Shown: positions 42,162 to 51,429, counted from the stretch's first letter. The stretch is 64,000 bases of DNA from Candidatus Krumholzibacteriota bacterium (GCA_030609325.1 JAUWCL010000018.1:1-64000); one strand, 5' to 3'. Notes: generated by a model from the sequence alone, not told the origin. A program made the numbers and translations.

Positions 42162-42960
42162 GATAAGAAAGGTCTTACTCGCAGAGAATGTCAAGCTTCG
42201 CAGGAAACGGACGACATGGTTTGTCCCCGCGGCCGTTGCCGCCATGACGCTGCTCGTCTTCCTGGCGATTGCCTACGCTGCGGCGAGGGACTGGGCCGGT
42301 GTTCCGAGCGGCTTTTACCTTGCCTCCTCCACCGCGGGGTGGATGATAAACGTCACAGGGCTCCTCGCGATGATAATAACCTGTTTCCAGATATCGGGCG
42401 AATTCGCCCTCGGCACGGTAAAGCCGGCATGGGTCAAGGGCCTCTCGAGGCACGGATGGCTGTCGGGAAAGGTTGTCTCCGCCGCCGCGGTGGTCGCAGT
42501 ACTCTTCCTGATAGTAGTGGCCGTCTCGCTGGTCAGCGCGGGAGCGCGCTACGGGTTCACCGACCTCAAGGAGAAGGACTTCGTTGTCCATACCTCGGCG
42601 GCGCTCTGGAAGGGATACATTCTCTGCGCCGCGCTCACGCTCTTTTCCCTCTGGGCGGTGGTCACGGTGACATCGATGCTCGCTGCGTATTTCAACAGGC
42701 CCGGTTCGGCGATGGCCGTAGCGATGCTTCTCGCCGTAGCCATGACAGTGGTGGCCGTATTCAAGCCCGCCAGGCCGTTTCTTCTCACATCCGCGATCAG
42801 CCTGCCGTTCGAACAGATGACGGCGATGTCGAAAGGACTGCCCCTTCCACTCGAATGGGGAGAACTCGCCTGGAAGACTCTCGCCTGCGCGGGAAGCTGG
42901 CTGGCAGCGTCCTGCGCCGTCGGACATGCGATTATCGCAAGAAAGGAGATCACCTTCTAA
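42145..42960 (+). CDS. ABC-2-type permease
   Basis: 271 residues from GTG 42145 or ATG 42151, overlapping the ATPase gene. Six hydrophobic segments are visible (FVPAAVAAMTLLVFLAIAYA, WMINVTGLLAMIITCF, VSAAAVVAVLFLIVVAVS and others). An EFALGTVKPAW segment matches the short motif between the second and third helices of ABC-2 permeases. Forms an exporter with the upstream ATPase. The next gene starts 9 bases after the stop. Confidence 0.88.
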   Translation: MTMTGEIRKVLLAENVKLRRKRTTWFVPAAVAAMTLLVFLAIAYAAARDWAGVPSGFYLASSTAGWMINVTGLLAMIITCFQISGEFALGTVKPAWVKGLSRHGWLSGKVVSAAAVVAVLFLIVVAVSLVSAGARYGFTDLKEKDFVVHTSAALWKGYILCAALTLFSLWAVVTVTSMLAAYFNRPGSAMAVAMLLAVAMTVVAVFKPARPFLLTSAISLPFEQMTAMSKGLPLPLEWGELAWKTLACAGSWLAASCAVGHAIIARKEITF

Positions 42961-42969
42961 CAGGTCATC

Positions 42970-44505
42970 ATGAAGCGCACAAAACGAATAACGGCATCGC
43001 TTGTATTTGCGATCCTCGCGGCGACTGTAATGCCCCGCGGCGCTCTTGCCGGCGAGGAAGCGTTCAAGCTGTCGACCCTCAGCGTCGCCGACAAGCTCCT
43101 ATATCTCGAGGACGCGGACCTGAACGTCGACGGTCTGAAGGATATCCTGATCATCCACCGCAAGGGACTGCGGCCGGCGGAGACGAAGTGGGTGTCGATC
43201 TTCTGGCAGATGGAGAACGGCGGCTTCTCGACGGCGGCCGACCAGTCGTGGGAGATCGACTCTCTCGCTATATCCCTCGACATTGGAAACGTGGCAGGAG
43301 ACGACCGCAAGGAGCTCTGTATCCTCACTCCAACAGGGGTGAGCTACTATCCGATAGATGGAGAAGTATACGAGACCGCACCGTGCATGCTTCTCGAGAC
43401 GGACGACCTCGTCGGGCTCTTCCCGTCGAAGAGGACCGTTCCAATGATAGATTTCGTCAGGGACTGGAACGGCGACGGCCGCGACGAGATCGCCGTCTTC
43501 AAGTTCAAAGGCCTGTCGATATACCATCCCGATTCCACGGGAGCATATACGATCGAGAACGCGCTCGATATGGAGCTGCAGACGGGTGTCGGCAGAGTGA
43601 GGTCTGAAGGGGAGAGGGATCAGACTCCCGGGCTCTGGATGTCGTATTCCTTCCCCGCGATGAAGTTGCTCGACTTCGACGGGGACGGGCTGGAGGACCT
43701 GTGCGCGACCCGCCGCGGGTGGGTAAGGGTCTACAGGCGCGGGAAAGACGGTTTCTTCGAGCCGAAACCGGTCATCGACGAATACTTCGACGTTCTCACG
43801 CAGAAAGAGAAGATCGAGGGTATAGCCAGCGTCCAGACGATCGTCTATGATCTGAACAACGACGGCCACGGCGACGCGATCGTGACGAAACAGACTGCCA
43901 AGGGCCTCTCGAATTTCAGGGGCGTGATCAACATATTCAACGGCAGCTCCGAAGGCTATGCCGAACAGCCCGATCAGGTTATCATATCCGAGGGGACGGC
44001 GTCGGCCCTGTCGTTTATCAGAGACGTAAACGGAGACAAGCGCCTCGACCTGATATTGCCCTCTGTAAAGATCAGCATCAGCGCGATCATCCGTTTCCTC
44101 GTAACGAGGTCGATTCCGATCAACTTCAACATATTTCTCCTCCAGGAGGACAACAGGTTCTCCGATCGCCCCGACTTCACCAAGGAGGTGAAGTTCAAGA
44201 TCGATTTCTCGGGCGATTCCGACACCCAGGCGATGGGTCTCGACGGCGACTACAACGGCGACAGGCGAAAGGACTTCGTGTTCGGGACGGGAGAGACCGA
44301 ACTGTCGATATATCTTGGGGAGTCGGGTCACAAGGACAGGCTCTTCTCGAAGAAGCCGGTGGCGAAGATAGAGACCGAGGCGTACGGGGACTTGCGCAGC
44401 CCCGATCTGAACAAGGACGGATATTCGGACATGATCATCTATTATCCCAACAGCAAGGACAAGAAAGGGATGGTGCAGGTCCTGATGAATCTAGGGAAGC
44501 TCTGA
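42970..44505 (+). CDS. Secreted FG-GAP/VCBS-repeat protein
   Basis: 511 residues with a signal peptide (about 1-27, ending GALAG). Several calcium-type beta-propeller blades are visible: EDADLNVDGLKDILI, RDWNGDGRDEIAVF, LDFDGDGLEDLCA, DLNNDGHGDAIV, RDVNGDKRLDLIL, DGDYNGDRRKDFVF, DLNKDGYSDMI. Each has the DxNxDGxxD metal loop of the integrin-alpha N-terminus type. No enzyme domain. Probably an outer-surface or periplasmic propeller; possibly co-transcribed with the ABC exporter upstream. Confidence 0.9.
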   Translation: MKRTKRITASLVFAILAATVMPRGALAGEEAFKLSTLSVADKLLYLEDADLNVDGLKDILIIHRKGLRPAETKWVSIFWQMENGGFSTAADQSWEIDSLAISLDIGNVAGDDRKELCILTPTGVSYYPIDGEVYETAPCMLLETDDLVGLFPSKRTVPMIDFVRDWNGDGRDEIAVFKFKGLSIYHPDSTGAYTIENALDMELQTGVGRVRSEGERDQTPGLWMSYSFPAMKLLDFDGDGLEDLCATRRGWVRVYRRGKDGFFEPKPVIDEYFDVLTQKEKIEGIASVQTIVYDLNNDGHGDAIVTKQTAKGLSNFRGVINIFNGSSEGYAEQPDQVIISEGTASALSFIRDVNGDKRLDLILPSVKISISAIIRFLVTRSIPINFNIFLLQEDNRFSDRPDFTKEVKFKIDFSGDSDTQAMGLDGDYNGDRRKDFVFGTGETELSIYLGESGHKDRLFSKKPVAKIETEAYGDLRSPDLNKDGYSDMIIYYPNSKDKKGMVQVLMNLGKL

Positions 44506-44521
44506 CGGAGAGGTTCGGGAC

Positions 44522-45713
44522 ATGACGGACGAAAATGAATCTCCGGAAAGCTGTGAGGAAGAGATCGAAATAGACGAGCAGCTCGTTGTCCCCTGCCCGG
44601 TAGCGGGAAAGGAGCGGCTGACCTCGGTCGACACGCTGAGGGGATTCGCCATTCTCGGCATTCTTGTCATGAACATCTACGCCTACGGGCTTCCACACAT
44701 GGCTTATGCCAATCCTGCGGTCATCGGCGGATTCACCGGCCTCGACCGTCTCGCCTGGTGGATCAGCCACCTCTTCTTCAGCTTCAAGATGATGCCGATC
44801 TTCGCGATGCTCTTCGGGGCCGGTCTCGTATTGATGTACGACAGGTTCACGCCGACGGGGCTGTCGTTCAGGAGATTCTGGTACAGGCGGATCCTCTGGC
44901 TAATACTTATCGGGGCTGTTCACGGATACCTTACTTCCCGGGATCGAACGGAAGGTCGGGGCCGGCGAGGAGCTGACCGCCGAGGAGAAGGCGCACAGGG
45001 AGCGCTGGGAGGAGACGAAGAAGCATTACGATCCTTCGCCGGAGGAGCTCGAGGAGAATATCGAGACCTACAGGAACGGGTATATCGGGATTGTCAGGCA
45101 CAGGGCTCCGCTGTATTTCATGTCGACGACTGCAATGCTGATCATCGGTTCGTTCTGGCCGACCATGGGGCTGATGCTCGCCGGCATGGCTTTCATGAAG
45201 CTCGGTGTGTTCTCCGCGTCGCGTTCGAAGAGGTTTTATCTGATCCTCGCGGTGATCGGCTACAGCGTGGGCCTGCCCCTCGCGTGGTTGTCGGCCCGGG
45301 GCATGATCGCGCACGAATTTTCCTTCGTCGAGATGTTCAGGATCGATTCGTCTCTCAATCATCTCGGTGGCCTGCTCGTATCGCTCGGCCACATCGGGCT
45401 CGTGATGCTCGTGTACAGGGCCGGTATTTTCGCCGGCCTGAGGAAGAGGCTTTCCGCTGCGGGAAGGATGGCGCTGAGCAACTATATCAGCCAGACACTG
45501 ATATGCACGCTTATCTTCTACGGGTACGGGCTGTGATTGTACGCCTCGATAGGCAGGGGCAGGCTGATGCTGATAGTCATCGGCGTCTGGATCATCGAGT
45601 TGATCGTAAGTCCTCTCTGGCTGGGAAGATTCAGGTTCGGTCCTCTTGAATGGCTGTGGAGGACGCTAACTTACGGAAGACGTCAGCCGATGTGGAAAAA
45701 GTCCTCTGTTTGA
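44522..45713 (+). pseudogene. Broken DUF418 membrane protein (internal deletion, frameshift, stop)
   Basis: First frame from ATG 44522: ERLTSVDTLRGFAILGILVM, FAMLFGAGLVLMYD, RRILWLILIGAVHGYL, the typical DUF418 start. After about 44935 the frame turns to nonsense. The other frame resumes (from about 44937) with GIERKVGAGEELTAEEKAH and further membrane helices typical of the DUF418 second half, has a TGA at 45534-45536 after FYGYGL, and continues in frame to 45713 (GRLMLIVIGVWIIELI, SPLWLGRFRFGPLEW), the family's C-terminus. The segment after HGYL that normally holds two helices is missing. Three separate lesions make it a pseudogene. Confidence 0.85.
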
Positions 45714-45765
45714 ACTGGCAAATCCACTGAAGGCTGATTGTTTACTGTGTATCAGGGGGTGAACA

Positions 45766-46626
45766 ATGAGAGTCAAGTCACTGCTTGCCGCCCCTCTTGC
45801 CGCCATCCTTGCCGTCGGTTTCGCCTGCAGCGACGAGACGGCAGACCCTGTCGGTCAGGATTCCCCGCGTGGCAGCTTCGTTCCCGATCTGTCGAAAGAC
45901 ATCCTCATTGTCTACGAGCAGACCGTCTTCGTCGAATCCGAGAGTCTCTCAGTCACATTCCGGGAGTTCTCGGAGAGTCGCTGCCCGAGGGGCACGGTGT
46001 GTATCTGGGAGGGGGAGGGGATCGTTGAGCTCGTTCTCGAGAACGCCGATGATGACGTGGTCAGTGCCCTTCCCGTGATCAGGCCCGCACGGGACCCCGG
46101 CAGGTTCACGTGGCTCAAGGCGTATGCCCTGGGCTACCGTATCACCCTGCTCGAGCTCGAGCCCTACCCCGACATTGACGATCCCTCGAAGCCCGAAGAA
46201 TACACGGTGCTTCTCGATATCGAGAAAGTCCCCAATCCGACCGGATGTGATCATGTAATGTTCACTCAGGGCGATCCGGCGGCGATGTGCAAGGACGAGC
46301 TGACCATAAGAGGCGGCTTGATCGACTGCATAGTCCTCGAGATCTATGTCAGCTACATAGGGGGTTGTGGGGATCACGAGTTCATACTTCTCGGCAGGCC
46401 GAACTTCAAGGAATCGTACCCAGTACAGATCGATCTGTACGTACATCACCGCAACATCGACGATTATTGCAAAGCGATTGTTGTCGATACTCTATGTTTC
46501 GATGTACGGAGGGTAGCCGGGCTGTACGAGGGGATCTATCAGTCGTGCGACGATATCCTGATCAACGTGCTTGACTGCAGCATGGTCGATTCGGACGAGA
46601 AATTTCAGGTGCTGATGAAGCCATAG
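45766..46626 (+). CDS. Predicted lipoprotein of unknown function
   Basis: 286 residues, GGGGGTG before the ATG. Signal sequence MRVKSLLAAPLAAILAVGFAC suggests a lipoprotein, though the lipobox (GFAC) is not ideal. The mature N-terminal domain (VFVESESLSVTFREFSESRC, VCIWEGEGIVELVL) resembles small secreted domains with a CP.G..CIW..EG pattern and paired cysteines. A second cysteine-rich part follows. Its end faces the minus-strand radical SAM gene with only 10 bases between stops. Confidence 0.7.
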   Translation: MRVKSLLAAPLAAILAVGFACSDETADPVGQDSPRGSFVPDLSKDILIVYEQTVFVESESLSVTFREFSESRCPRGTVCIWEGEGIVELVLENADDDVVSALPVIRPARDPGRFTWLKAYALGYRITLLELEPYPDIDDPSKPEEYTVLLDIEKVPNPTGCDHVMFTQGDPAAMCKDELTIRGGLIDCIVLEIYVSYIGGCGDHEFILLGRPNFKESYPVQIDLYVHHRNIDDYCKAIVVDTLCFDVRRVAGLYEGIYQSCDDILINVLDCSMVDSDEKFQVLMKP

Positions 46627-46636
46627 GGAAAACCGG

Positions 46637-47497
46637 TCAGTCTTCGAATCCCTCGAAGCTGTGCCCGGCGTAGGCGTCGCATCTCGAACAGAGCTCGATC
46701 TTTTCGCGCTCGCCTCTTGCAAGGTATCCCGCGTATTTCAATCTCTGCGCGCCGTTCCATATATCGAGGACACTCTCCTCGTTGACGTCACCGATGACCG
46801 CCCTGCCGGCGATGTCCCAGCAGCACAGGACGGCGCGTCCGTCGGTGTAGAAAAACATCTCTTCACGCATCTTGATGCATGGCTTGCGGATCATCTCGAC
46901 GCCCTCGGTCCAGGGCCAGTTGTACAGCGGTACGATCAGCGCCCTGTCGACGCGCTCGCTCCAGAACTCGATGTAATCGTGCTGCTCGTGGCGGTTCGAT
47001 TCCATGTCGATCATTCTGACTTCCGTTACGACAGTCTTGTCCGACTCGCGCGCCATGCGGGCGAATCTCTCGATGTTTTCGGCAACCCGGTCGTAGTCGA
47101 GCCCGACCCTGTACTTCTCGTACGTCTCGGCCGAGAAAGCATCGATACTGAATCTTATCAGGTCGATCCCCGCTTCGATGAGCGCGGCCGCCTTTTTCTC
47201 GGTAAGCGCGTTTCCGTTCGTGTTGATCTCGGCGTGCGCCGTGGCGTCCTGCTTTATGTACGCCACTATCTCGGGGAGCCTCGTATCGAGCAGGGCCTCG
47301 TTCTGAAGGAAAGGCCTGTAGGTGATCCCGAGACCGCGGGTGTCGTCTATGATCTTTTTCCACGTCCCGTCGGGCATCCGCCGTGGACTCCTGTCGATAT
47401 CCCTCTGAGGACAGAAGGGGCACTCGGCATCGCATCCTATGATCGATTCGATCTGTATGTATCTCGGTTTCTTCGGGAATCTGTATTTGTCAGTCAC
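46637..47497 (-). CDS. Radical SAM protein with SPASM-type C-terminus
   Basis: 286 residues from GTG; its ribosome site GAAAGG overlaps the end of waaA. The iron-sulfur motif CDAECPFC (cysteines 22, 26, 29) binds the SAM cluster. A later cysteine cluster (KPCIKM, AVLCCWDIAG, CSRCDAY) fits a SPASM auxiliary-cluster domain. Such proteins modify peptides or sugars. Being coupled to Kdo and heptose transferase genes suggests a role in cell-surface polysaccharide or lipid modification (inference). Confidence 0.88.
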   Translation of the reverse strand: MTDKYRFPKKPRYIQIESIIGCDAECPFCPQRDIDRSPRRMPDGTWKKIIDDTRGLGITYRPFLQNEALLDTRLPEIVAYIKQDATAHAEINTNGNALTEKKAAALIEAGIDLIRFSIDAFSAETYEKYRVGLDYDRVAENIERFARMARESDKTVVTEVRMIDMESNRHEQHDYIEFWSERVDRALIVPLYNWPWTEGVEMIRKPCIKMREEMFFYTDGRAVLCCWDIAGRAVIGDVNEESVLDIWNGAQRLKYAGYLARGEREKIELCSRCDAYAGHSFEGFED

Positions 47498-47507
47498 TTC
47501 AAGCCTT

Positions 47508-48812
47508 TCAGGTGTCGATGTACTTCTCTATCAGGTCCAGGCAGCGCGGTGCGGCGCCGCAGCTTCTTCTGATGAATCCCGACGCCTTCTCGCCCAGGGA
47601 ATCGAGAAGGGCGCGGTCGCCCAGCAGCGCTCCTGCATCGCGCGCGAACTCTTCGGGTGAGCTTACTACCTTCCCGGCGCCGAGTCGGACCAGCATATCA
47701 GCTTCCCAGGAATTGTCAATCTTCGGTCCGAAGAAGACGGGCAGGCCGAGGACCGCAGGCTCCATGACGTTGTGCACGCCAGTCGTCCAGCTCCCGCCGA
47801 CGTACGCGATGTCGCCGGCCCTGTAGAGTTCGGCGAGGTAGCCAACCCCGTCGGCCACTACCACCGGCGTTTCCGCGTCCCACTTCTCGAGGGTGGAGAG
47901 CCGGACGGACCGGAGGCCGTTTGCTTCCAGGGATTTATCGATCTCGGCGAGTCTCGTATCGGTAGGCTCGTGCGGCGCGACTATCATCGCCGTGCCGGGC
48001 CGCTCCGCGATGATTTCCGCGAAGCCCGGGATGACTATCGCCTCGTCCTTCGGCCAGCTGCTCCCCGCGATTACGAGGTCGCGTCCGTTGTCTAGGACCG
48101 CCTCGGAGATCTTCACCGTCGAGGTATCTATCCTCTGGCAGACCTGGTCGAACCTCGTATCGCCGGCCGTGACTATTTCCGTTCCCCTGCCGAGATATCT
48201 CGAGAACCTCTCTGCATCCTCGTCCGAGATTGCGGCGATTGCGCTCAGCGTCGAATAAAGCGAGCCGTAGAATCTCTTCGCCGGCCCCGACAGTCTTTTC
48301 GAGGAAGGGGAGAGGGTCCCGGATACGAGTATCTGGGGGACGCCCGCCTTCCCCGACTCGATAATCAGGTTGGGCCAGAGGTCGAATTTCACGTAGACGA
48401 TTATTTCGGGTCTGAGCGTCTTGAGACAGAACCGCACGTTGGAGATCGTATCGAGGGGCAGGTAGTCGACGAATGCGAGGGCGGGATTCCTCGCCGACCT
48501 GTCATGCTTCTCGAAGTAGTTCATTCCGGAGGGGGAGAAGAAGGTCAATGCGATCTGTACCGAATCACCGTGTTTCTCTGCGAGGAGGTCCATGACCGGC
48601 CTTGCCTGCAGGAACTCACCGACTGAGGAAACGTGGAACCATATTGTCTTTTTTCCGGGATCGAGAGCAGCAGCGCTCTCGCGCCACCTATCCCTCAAGC
48701 CTTTCCGTCCCTCTATGCCCTCGGCGATCTTGTCGTTGAACTTCGCCGACAGTTTCGCCAATGCCGCCGCGGTGGGGAGGAGCATGTTGTATATGCCGCG
48801 TTCGAAACTCAT
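47508..48812 (-). CDS. waaA: 3-deoxy-D-manno-octulosonic acid (Kdo) transferase
   Basis: 434 residues from ATG at 48812 (GGAGAAAGGAA upstream); longer in-frame extensions enter the GT9 gene. WaaA motifs: IWFHVSSVGEFLQA with the catalytic-type glutamate, FFSPSGMNYF, YLPLDT, YVKFDLWPNLI, SGTLSPSSKR, VTAGDTRFDQ, APHEPTD and YVGGSWTTGVHNVMEPAVLGLPVFFGP. It adds Kdo to lipid A precursor, so the organism makes LPS-type lipid A. The start overlaps the upstream GT9 stop by ATGA. Confidence 0.94.
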   Translation of the reverse strand: MSFERGIYNMLLPTAAALAKLSAKFNDKIAEGIEGRKGLRDRWRESAAALDPGKKTIWFHVSSVGEFLQARPVMDLLAEKHGDSVQIALTFFSPSGMNYFEKHDRSARNPALAFVDYLPLDTISNVRFCLKTLRPEIIVYVKFDLWPNLIIESGKAGVPQILVSGTLSPSSKRLSGPAKRFYGSLYSTLSAIAAISDEDAERFSRYLGRGTEIVTAGDTRFDQVCQRIDTSTVKISEAVLDNGRDLVIAGSSWPKDEAIVIPGFAEIIAERPGTAMIVAPHEPTDTRLAEIDKSLEANGLRSVRLSTLEKWDAETPVVVADGVGYLAELYRAGDIAYVGGSWTTGVHNVMEPAVLGLPVFFGPKIDNSWEADMLVRLGAGKVVSSPEEFARDAGALLGDRALLDSLGEKASGFIRRSCGAAPRCLDLIEKYIDT

Positions 48813-49846
48813 TTCCTTTCTCCGGTCGATTCGAGGATTTCTTTCAGCGTGGACAGGACCATGAGAGGGAATATCTGTTCGAGGCATATTCTGCTTTCCA
48901 GTCTGCAGGGTCTTGCGCCGTTTCGCGAGCACGGCCTGCAGTCGAGATCTCTTTCCAGGACAACACTCTTATCGAGAAGCGGGAAATATCCGAACTGCCT
49001 TACGGTCGGACCGAAGAGAGCCACGACGGGAGTGCCGACAGCTTCGGCTATGTGAAGCGGCGCCGAGTCGTTAGTTACGAGCACCGATGTCTTGCGAAGC
49101 GCGGCGGCGGTCTCCATCAGGGACAGCCTTCCGCACGTATTGACGGCACCGGTGTCCCCGGCCACGCGTCCGCAGAGATCCCGTTCCGAGTCTCCACCAA
49201 CGACAAGAATGCCGTACCCGCCAGACTCAAGCTCCTGTGACAAGAGTATGAAATTCTCTTCCGGCCATCTCTTCGTCTCCCACCGGGCTCCCGGTGCGAG
49301 TGCGACGACGGTTTTACCATCCAGACCGCCAGCTTCGAAAAGAGCGTCTGCGGCGGCGGCCGCATCGGACGATGGATCGAGCCTGGTCGGAACAGGCCCG
49401 AATTCCACATCGAGTTCCTCTATAAGACCGAGGTACGCGTCCTTTATAGATATCGGATCCGCGTAAAGATCCTGGTTCACGTTTATCAGCGAAAACTTGC
49501 GGATCTGGTCTTTTCTCAGTTGGATCTTGTTCCGCGCACCGAGTGTCCGGTAGAGGATGTTGCTGCGGATCACGTTGTGCGCGTCGATGATGATGTCGTA
49601 TTTCTCGGCTGCCAGTTCCCTCCTCAATCTCATCAGATCGCCGAAGCCGGCGCCGGCCGTCAGGGTGTGTATCTTCGCGACATGACGGTTACTCTCGAAG
49701 AGCTCCCGGTACTGCTCCTTCGTGGCCAGGTGGAGATCGTGTCCGTGGAAAGCCTCGCCGATTGCGTCAACGGCCGCTGTCAGCAACACGAGGTCCCCGA
49801 GGGAACTGAATCTTATCAGGAGTATCCTGGGGCGTTTTTCATTCAT
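48809..49846 (-). CDS. Glycosyltransferase family 9 (LPS heptosyltransferase-like)
   Basis: 345 residues from ATG at 49846; an ATG at 49852 is also possible. GT9 motifs: RILLIRFSSLGDLVLLTAAV at the N-terminus, DIIIDAHNVIRSN, VVALAPGARWETKRWPEENF, LVVGGDSERDLC, LVTNDSAPLHIAEAVGTPVVALFGPT and a cysteine pair RDLDCRPCSRNGARPC. Relatives (WaaF, WaaC, WaaQ) transfer heptose to LPS core. First gene of a three-gene minus-strand operon with waaA and the radical SAM protein. Confidence 0.92.
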   Translation of the reverse strand: MNEKRPRILLIRFSSLGDLVLLTAAVDAIGEAFHGHDLHLATKEQYRELFESNRHVAKIHTLTAGAGFGDLMRLRRELAAEKYDIIIDAHNVIRSNILYRTLGARNKIQLRKDQIRKFSLINVNQDLYADPISIKDAYLGLIEELDVEFGPVPTRLDPSSDAAAAADALFEAGGLDGKTVVALAPGARWETKRWPEENFILLSQELESGGYGILVVGGDSERDLCGRVAGDTGAVNTCGRLSLMETAAALRKTSVLVTNDSAPLHIAEAVGTPVVALFGPTVRQFGYFPLLDKSVVLERDLDCRPCSRNGARPCRLESRICLEQIFPLMVLSTLKEILESTGERK

Positions 49847-50164
49847 AAGCATCTGGCCTGCATGGAGTTCGCTCATGAGAATATACAGGAAGGGTTCAGG
49901 CAAGTCCAGATGCAATACCCACACGTTTACGGTAATCCGAAAAATTTGTTAAATGAGTAAATTGGATATTGAAAAGCCAGCACAATTATTGCATCATTCG
50001 TATGGAAAACGTAATTGCTCGTTTTTTATTTGGTATAAAGTCAGTAATTTGCACTTTAATTGATTGCTTTACGGCAACGACACGCTGGATTAATAATGGG
50101 CGGATGCGCAATCGGTTGTCATTAGATGAAATACAATAATAGCAGGGAACGGGGGAGTGACATT
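49847..50164. other. AT-rich divergent intergenic region
   Basis: About 318 bases between the minus-strand LPS operon and the plus-strand XRE-cupin pair, distinctly AT-rich compared with its surroundings. It must hold both promoters. A possible plus-strand match is TTTACG (50068) with TAATAA (50091), 17 bases apart, and the minus-strand -35/-10 are unclear. No gene or structured RNA recognised. Confidence 0.4.
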
Positions 50165-50725
50165 ATGGAGACCAGGAACGAGATCGGTTCCCGTATAAAG
50201 CAGTTCCGTCTGGCCAAGGGTCTGACACTCAAGGATATAGAGCTCAGGGCGAAGGTCTCGGCCACTCATGTCTCGGAGATCGAGAGGGGCATGACGTCGC
50301 CGACAGTCGGCGCCCTGGCCAAGATCGCCAGGGCGATGGGAACGGACGTAGCCTACTTCGTCGAAAAGAGGAACGTCTCGAATATCTCCGTCGTCCTGAA
50401 GAACGAGCGCAGGACGATGCAGTTCAAGGACTGGGGAGCGACATACTTCTCGCTGACCCAGGACCTTCCGCATCCGAAGATCTCGTTCCTCGAGGTCGAG
50501 CTTGAGCCTGGTATAGCCAGACCGGAAGAGACGAGCACGCATGACGGCGAGGAGTTCGCACTCGTGACCAAGGGAGTGATGGAGATCATCATCGGCGAGG
50601 ACAATTATATCCTCAAGGAAGGCGACAGCATCCATTACAAGGCGAACAAACCACATGCCATGAGAAACATCGGTGATGCCAGATGTCGCGCCATCTGGGT
50701 GACGCTGCCGCCGTATAGTCTGTAA
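50165..50725 (+). CDS. XRE-cupin transcriptional regulator 1
   Basis: 186 residues from ATG 50165 (GGGGGAG upstream; the ATG at 50126 lacks a site). HTH about 10-65: SRIKQFRLAKGLTLKDIE, SATHVSEIERGMTSPTV. A cupin fold follows (about 110-183): HDGEEFALVTKGVMEIIIG, YILKEGDSIHYKANKPHAM. This HTH-plus-cupin architecture is common in regulators of polyamine or amino-acid metabolism (PuuR type); the ligand is unknown. The next gene is a paralogue, 23 bases on. Confidence 0.9.
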   Translation: METRNEIGSRIKQFRLAKGLTLKDIELRAKVSATHVSEIERGMTSPTVGALAKIARAMGTDVAYFVEKRNVSNISVVLKNERRTMQFKDWGATYFSLTQDLPHPKISFLEVELEPGIARPEETSTHDGEEFALVTKGVMEIIIGEDNYILKEGDSIHYKANKPHAMRNIGDARCRAIWVTLPPYSL

Positions 50726-50748
50726 CCGGGAGCGGGGCTGGAGAAAAT

Positions 50749-51318
50749 ATGGAAATGATCACCAAGGAAGAGATCGGTAGAAGGGTAAAAAAGATCAGGG
50801 AGCAGCAGCACCTCACGCTCAAGAACGTCGAGGCGAAGGCCGGAATATCGGCCACTCATATCTCTGAGATAGAGAGAGGCAAGACCTCTCCGACGATCGG
50901 TGCCCTCATCCGTATCGCCGACGCCCTGGGAAAGGATCCGGCGTACTTTATCGAAGACCAGGAACTTAAAGACGTCTCTTTCATCGCCCTCGAAGACCGC
51001 GAGAAGAAGAAGCTCGAGAGGGCTGCAGGCGAGATCGAGGTGCTGACCAACTCCATCCCCAGCGGCAAGATCAATTCACATCTGATAACGCTGTCTCCCG
51101 GCTCGGTGGACGAGATAGAGATGCATGCCCATGACGCCGACGAAGCCGTCCTCGTACTTTCGGGCGAGGTCATGTTCAGGGTGGAGGAAAAAGAGTATAC
51201 CCTCAGTGAGGGCGACAGCATCTACTACGTAGCGAGCCAGGAGCACGGCTACGCGAACGCTTCTGAGAGCGAGGAAGCAAAGATGATCTGGTTTGCCTCC
51301 GGGCGCGGAGTCGACTAA
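50749..51318 (+). CDS. XRE-cupin transcriptional regulator 2
   Basis: 189 residues. HTH: GRRVKKIREQQHLTLKNVE and SATHISEIERGKTSPTIG; cupin: HDADEAVLVLSGEVMFRV, YTLSEGDSIYYVASQEHGY. Same architecture as the gene before it and alike throughout the HTH (SATH.SEIERG.TSPT), so a tandem duplication is likely. Histidines in the cupin (HAHDAD, EHGY) could bind metal or ligand. A terminator follows. Confidence 0.9.
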   Translation: MEMITKEEIGRRVKKIREQQHLTLKNVEAKAGISATHISEIERGKTSPTIGALIRIADALGKDPAYFIEDQELKDVSFIALEDREKKKLERAAGEIEVLTNSIPSGKINSHLITLSPGSVDEIEMHAHDADEAVLVLSGEVMFRVEEKEYTLSEGDSIYYVASQEHGYANASESEEAKMIWFASGRGVD

Positions 51319-51382
51319 GCGGCCAGGAATCATACGAACAGAGGGACGAATTCAAGTCGAAATCAGTCTAACGATAATTATC

Positions 51383-51414
51383 ACCGCCGGTTTCCCCGAA
51401 ATCGGCGGTTTTCT
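51383..51414 (+). terminator. Rho-independent terminator after XRE-cupin pair
   Basis: ACCGCCG (51383-51389) pairs with CGGCGGT (51403-51409), and inside it TTTC pairs with GAAA across a one-base mismatch, leaving a CCC loop. The downstream tail TTTTCT starts inside the last stem base. It ends the XRE-cupin transcript just before a promoter. Confidence 0.8.
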
Positions 51415-51429
51415 ATAAACCGATTTTCG

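Noticed and set aside
45534-45536. Stop-codon recoding (TGA as sense) in the DUF418 gene
   Set aside because: TGA ends many intact genes in the window, and this locus also has a frameshift and a deletion, so it is simply broken.
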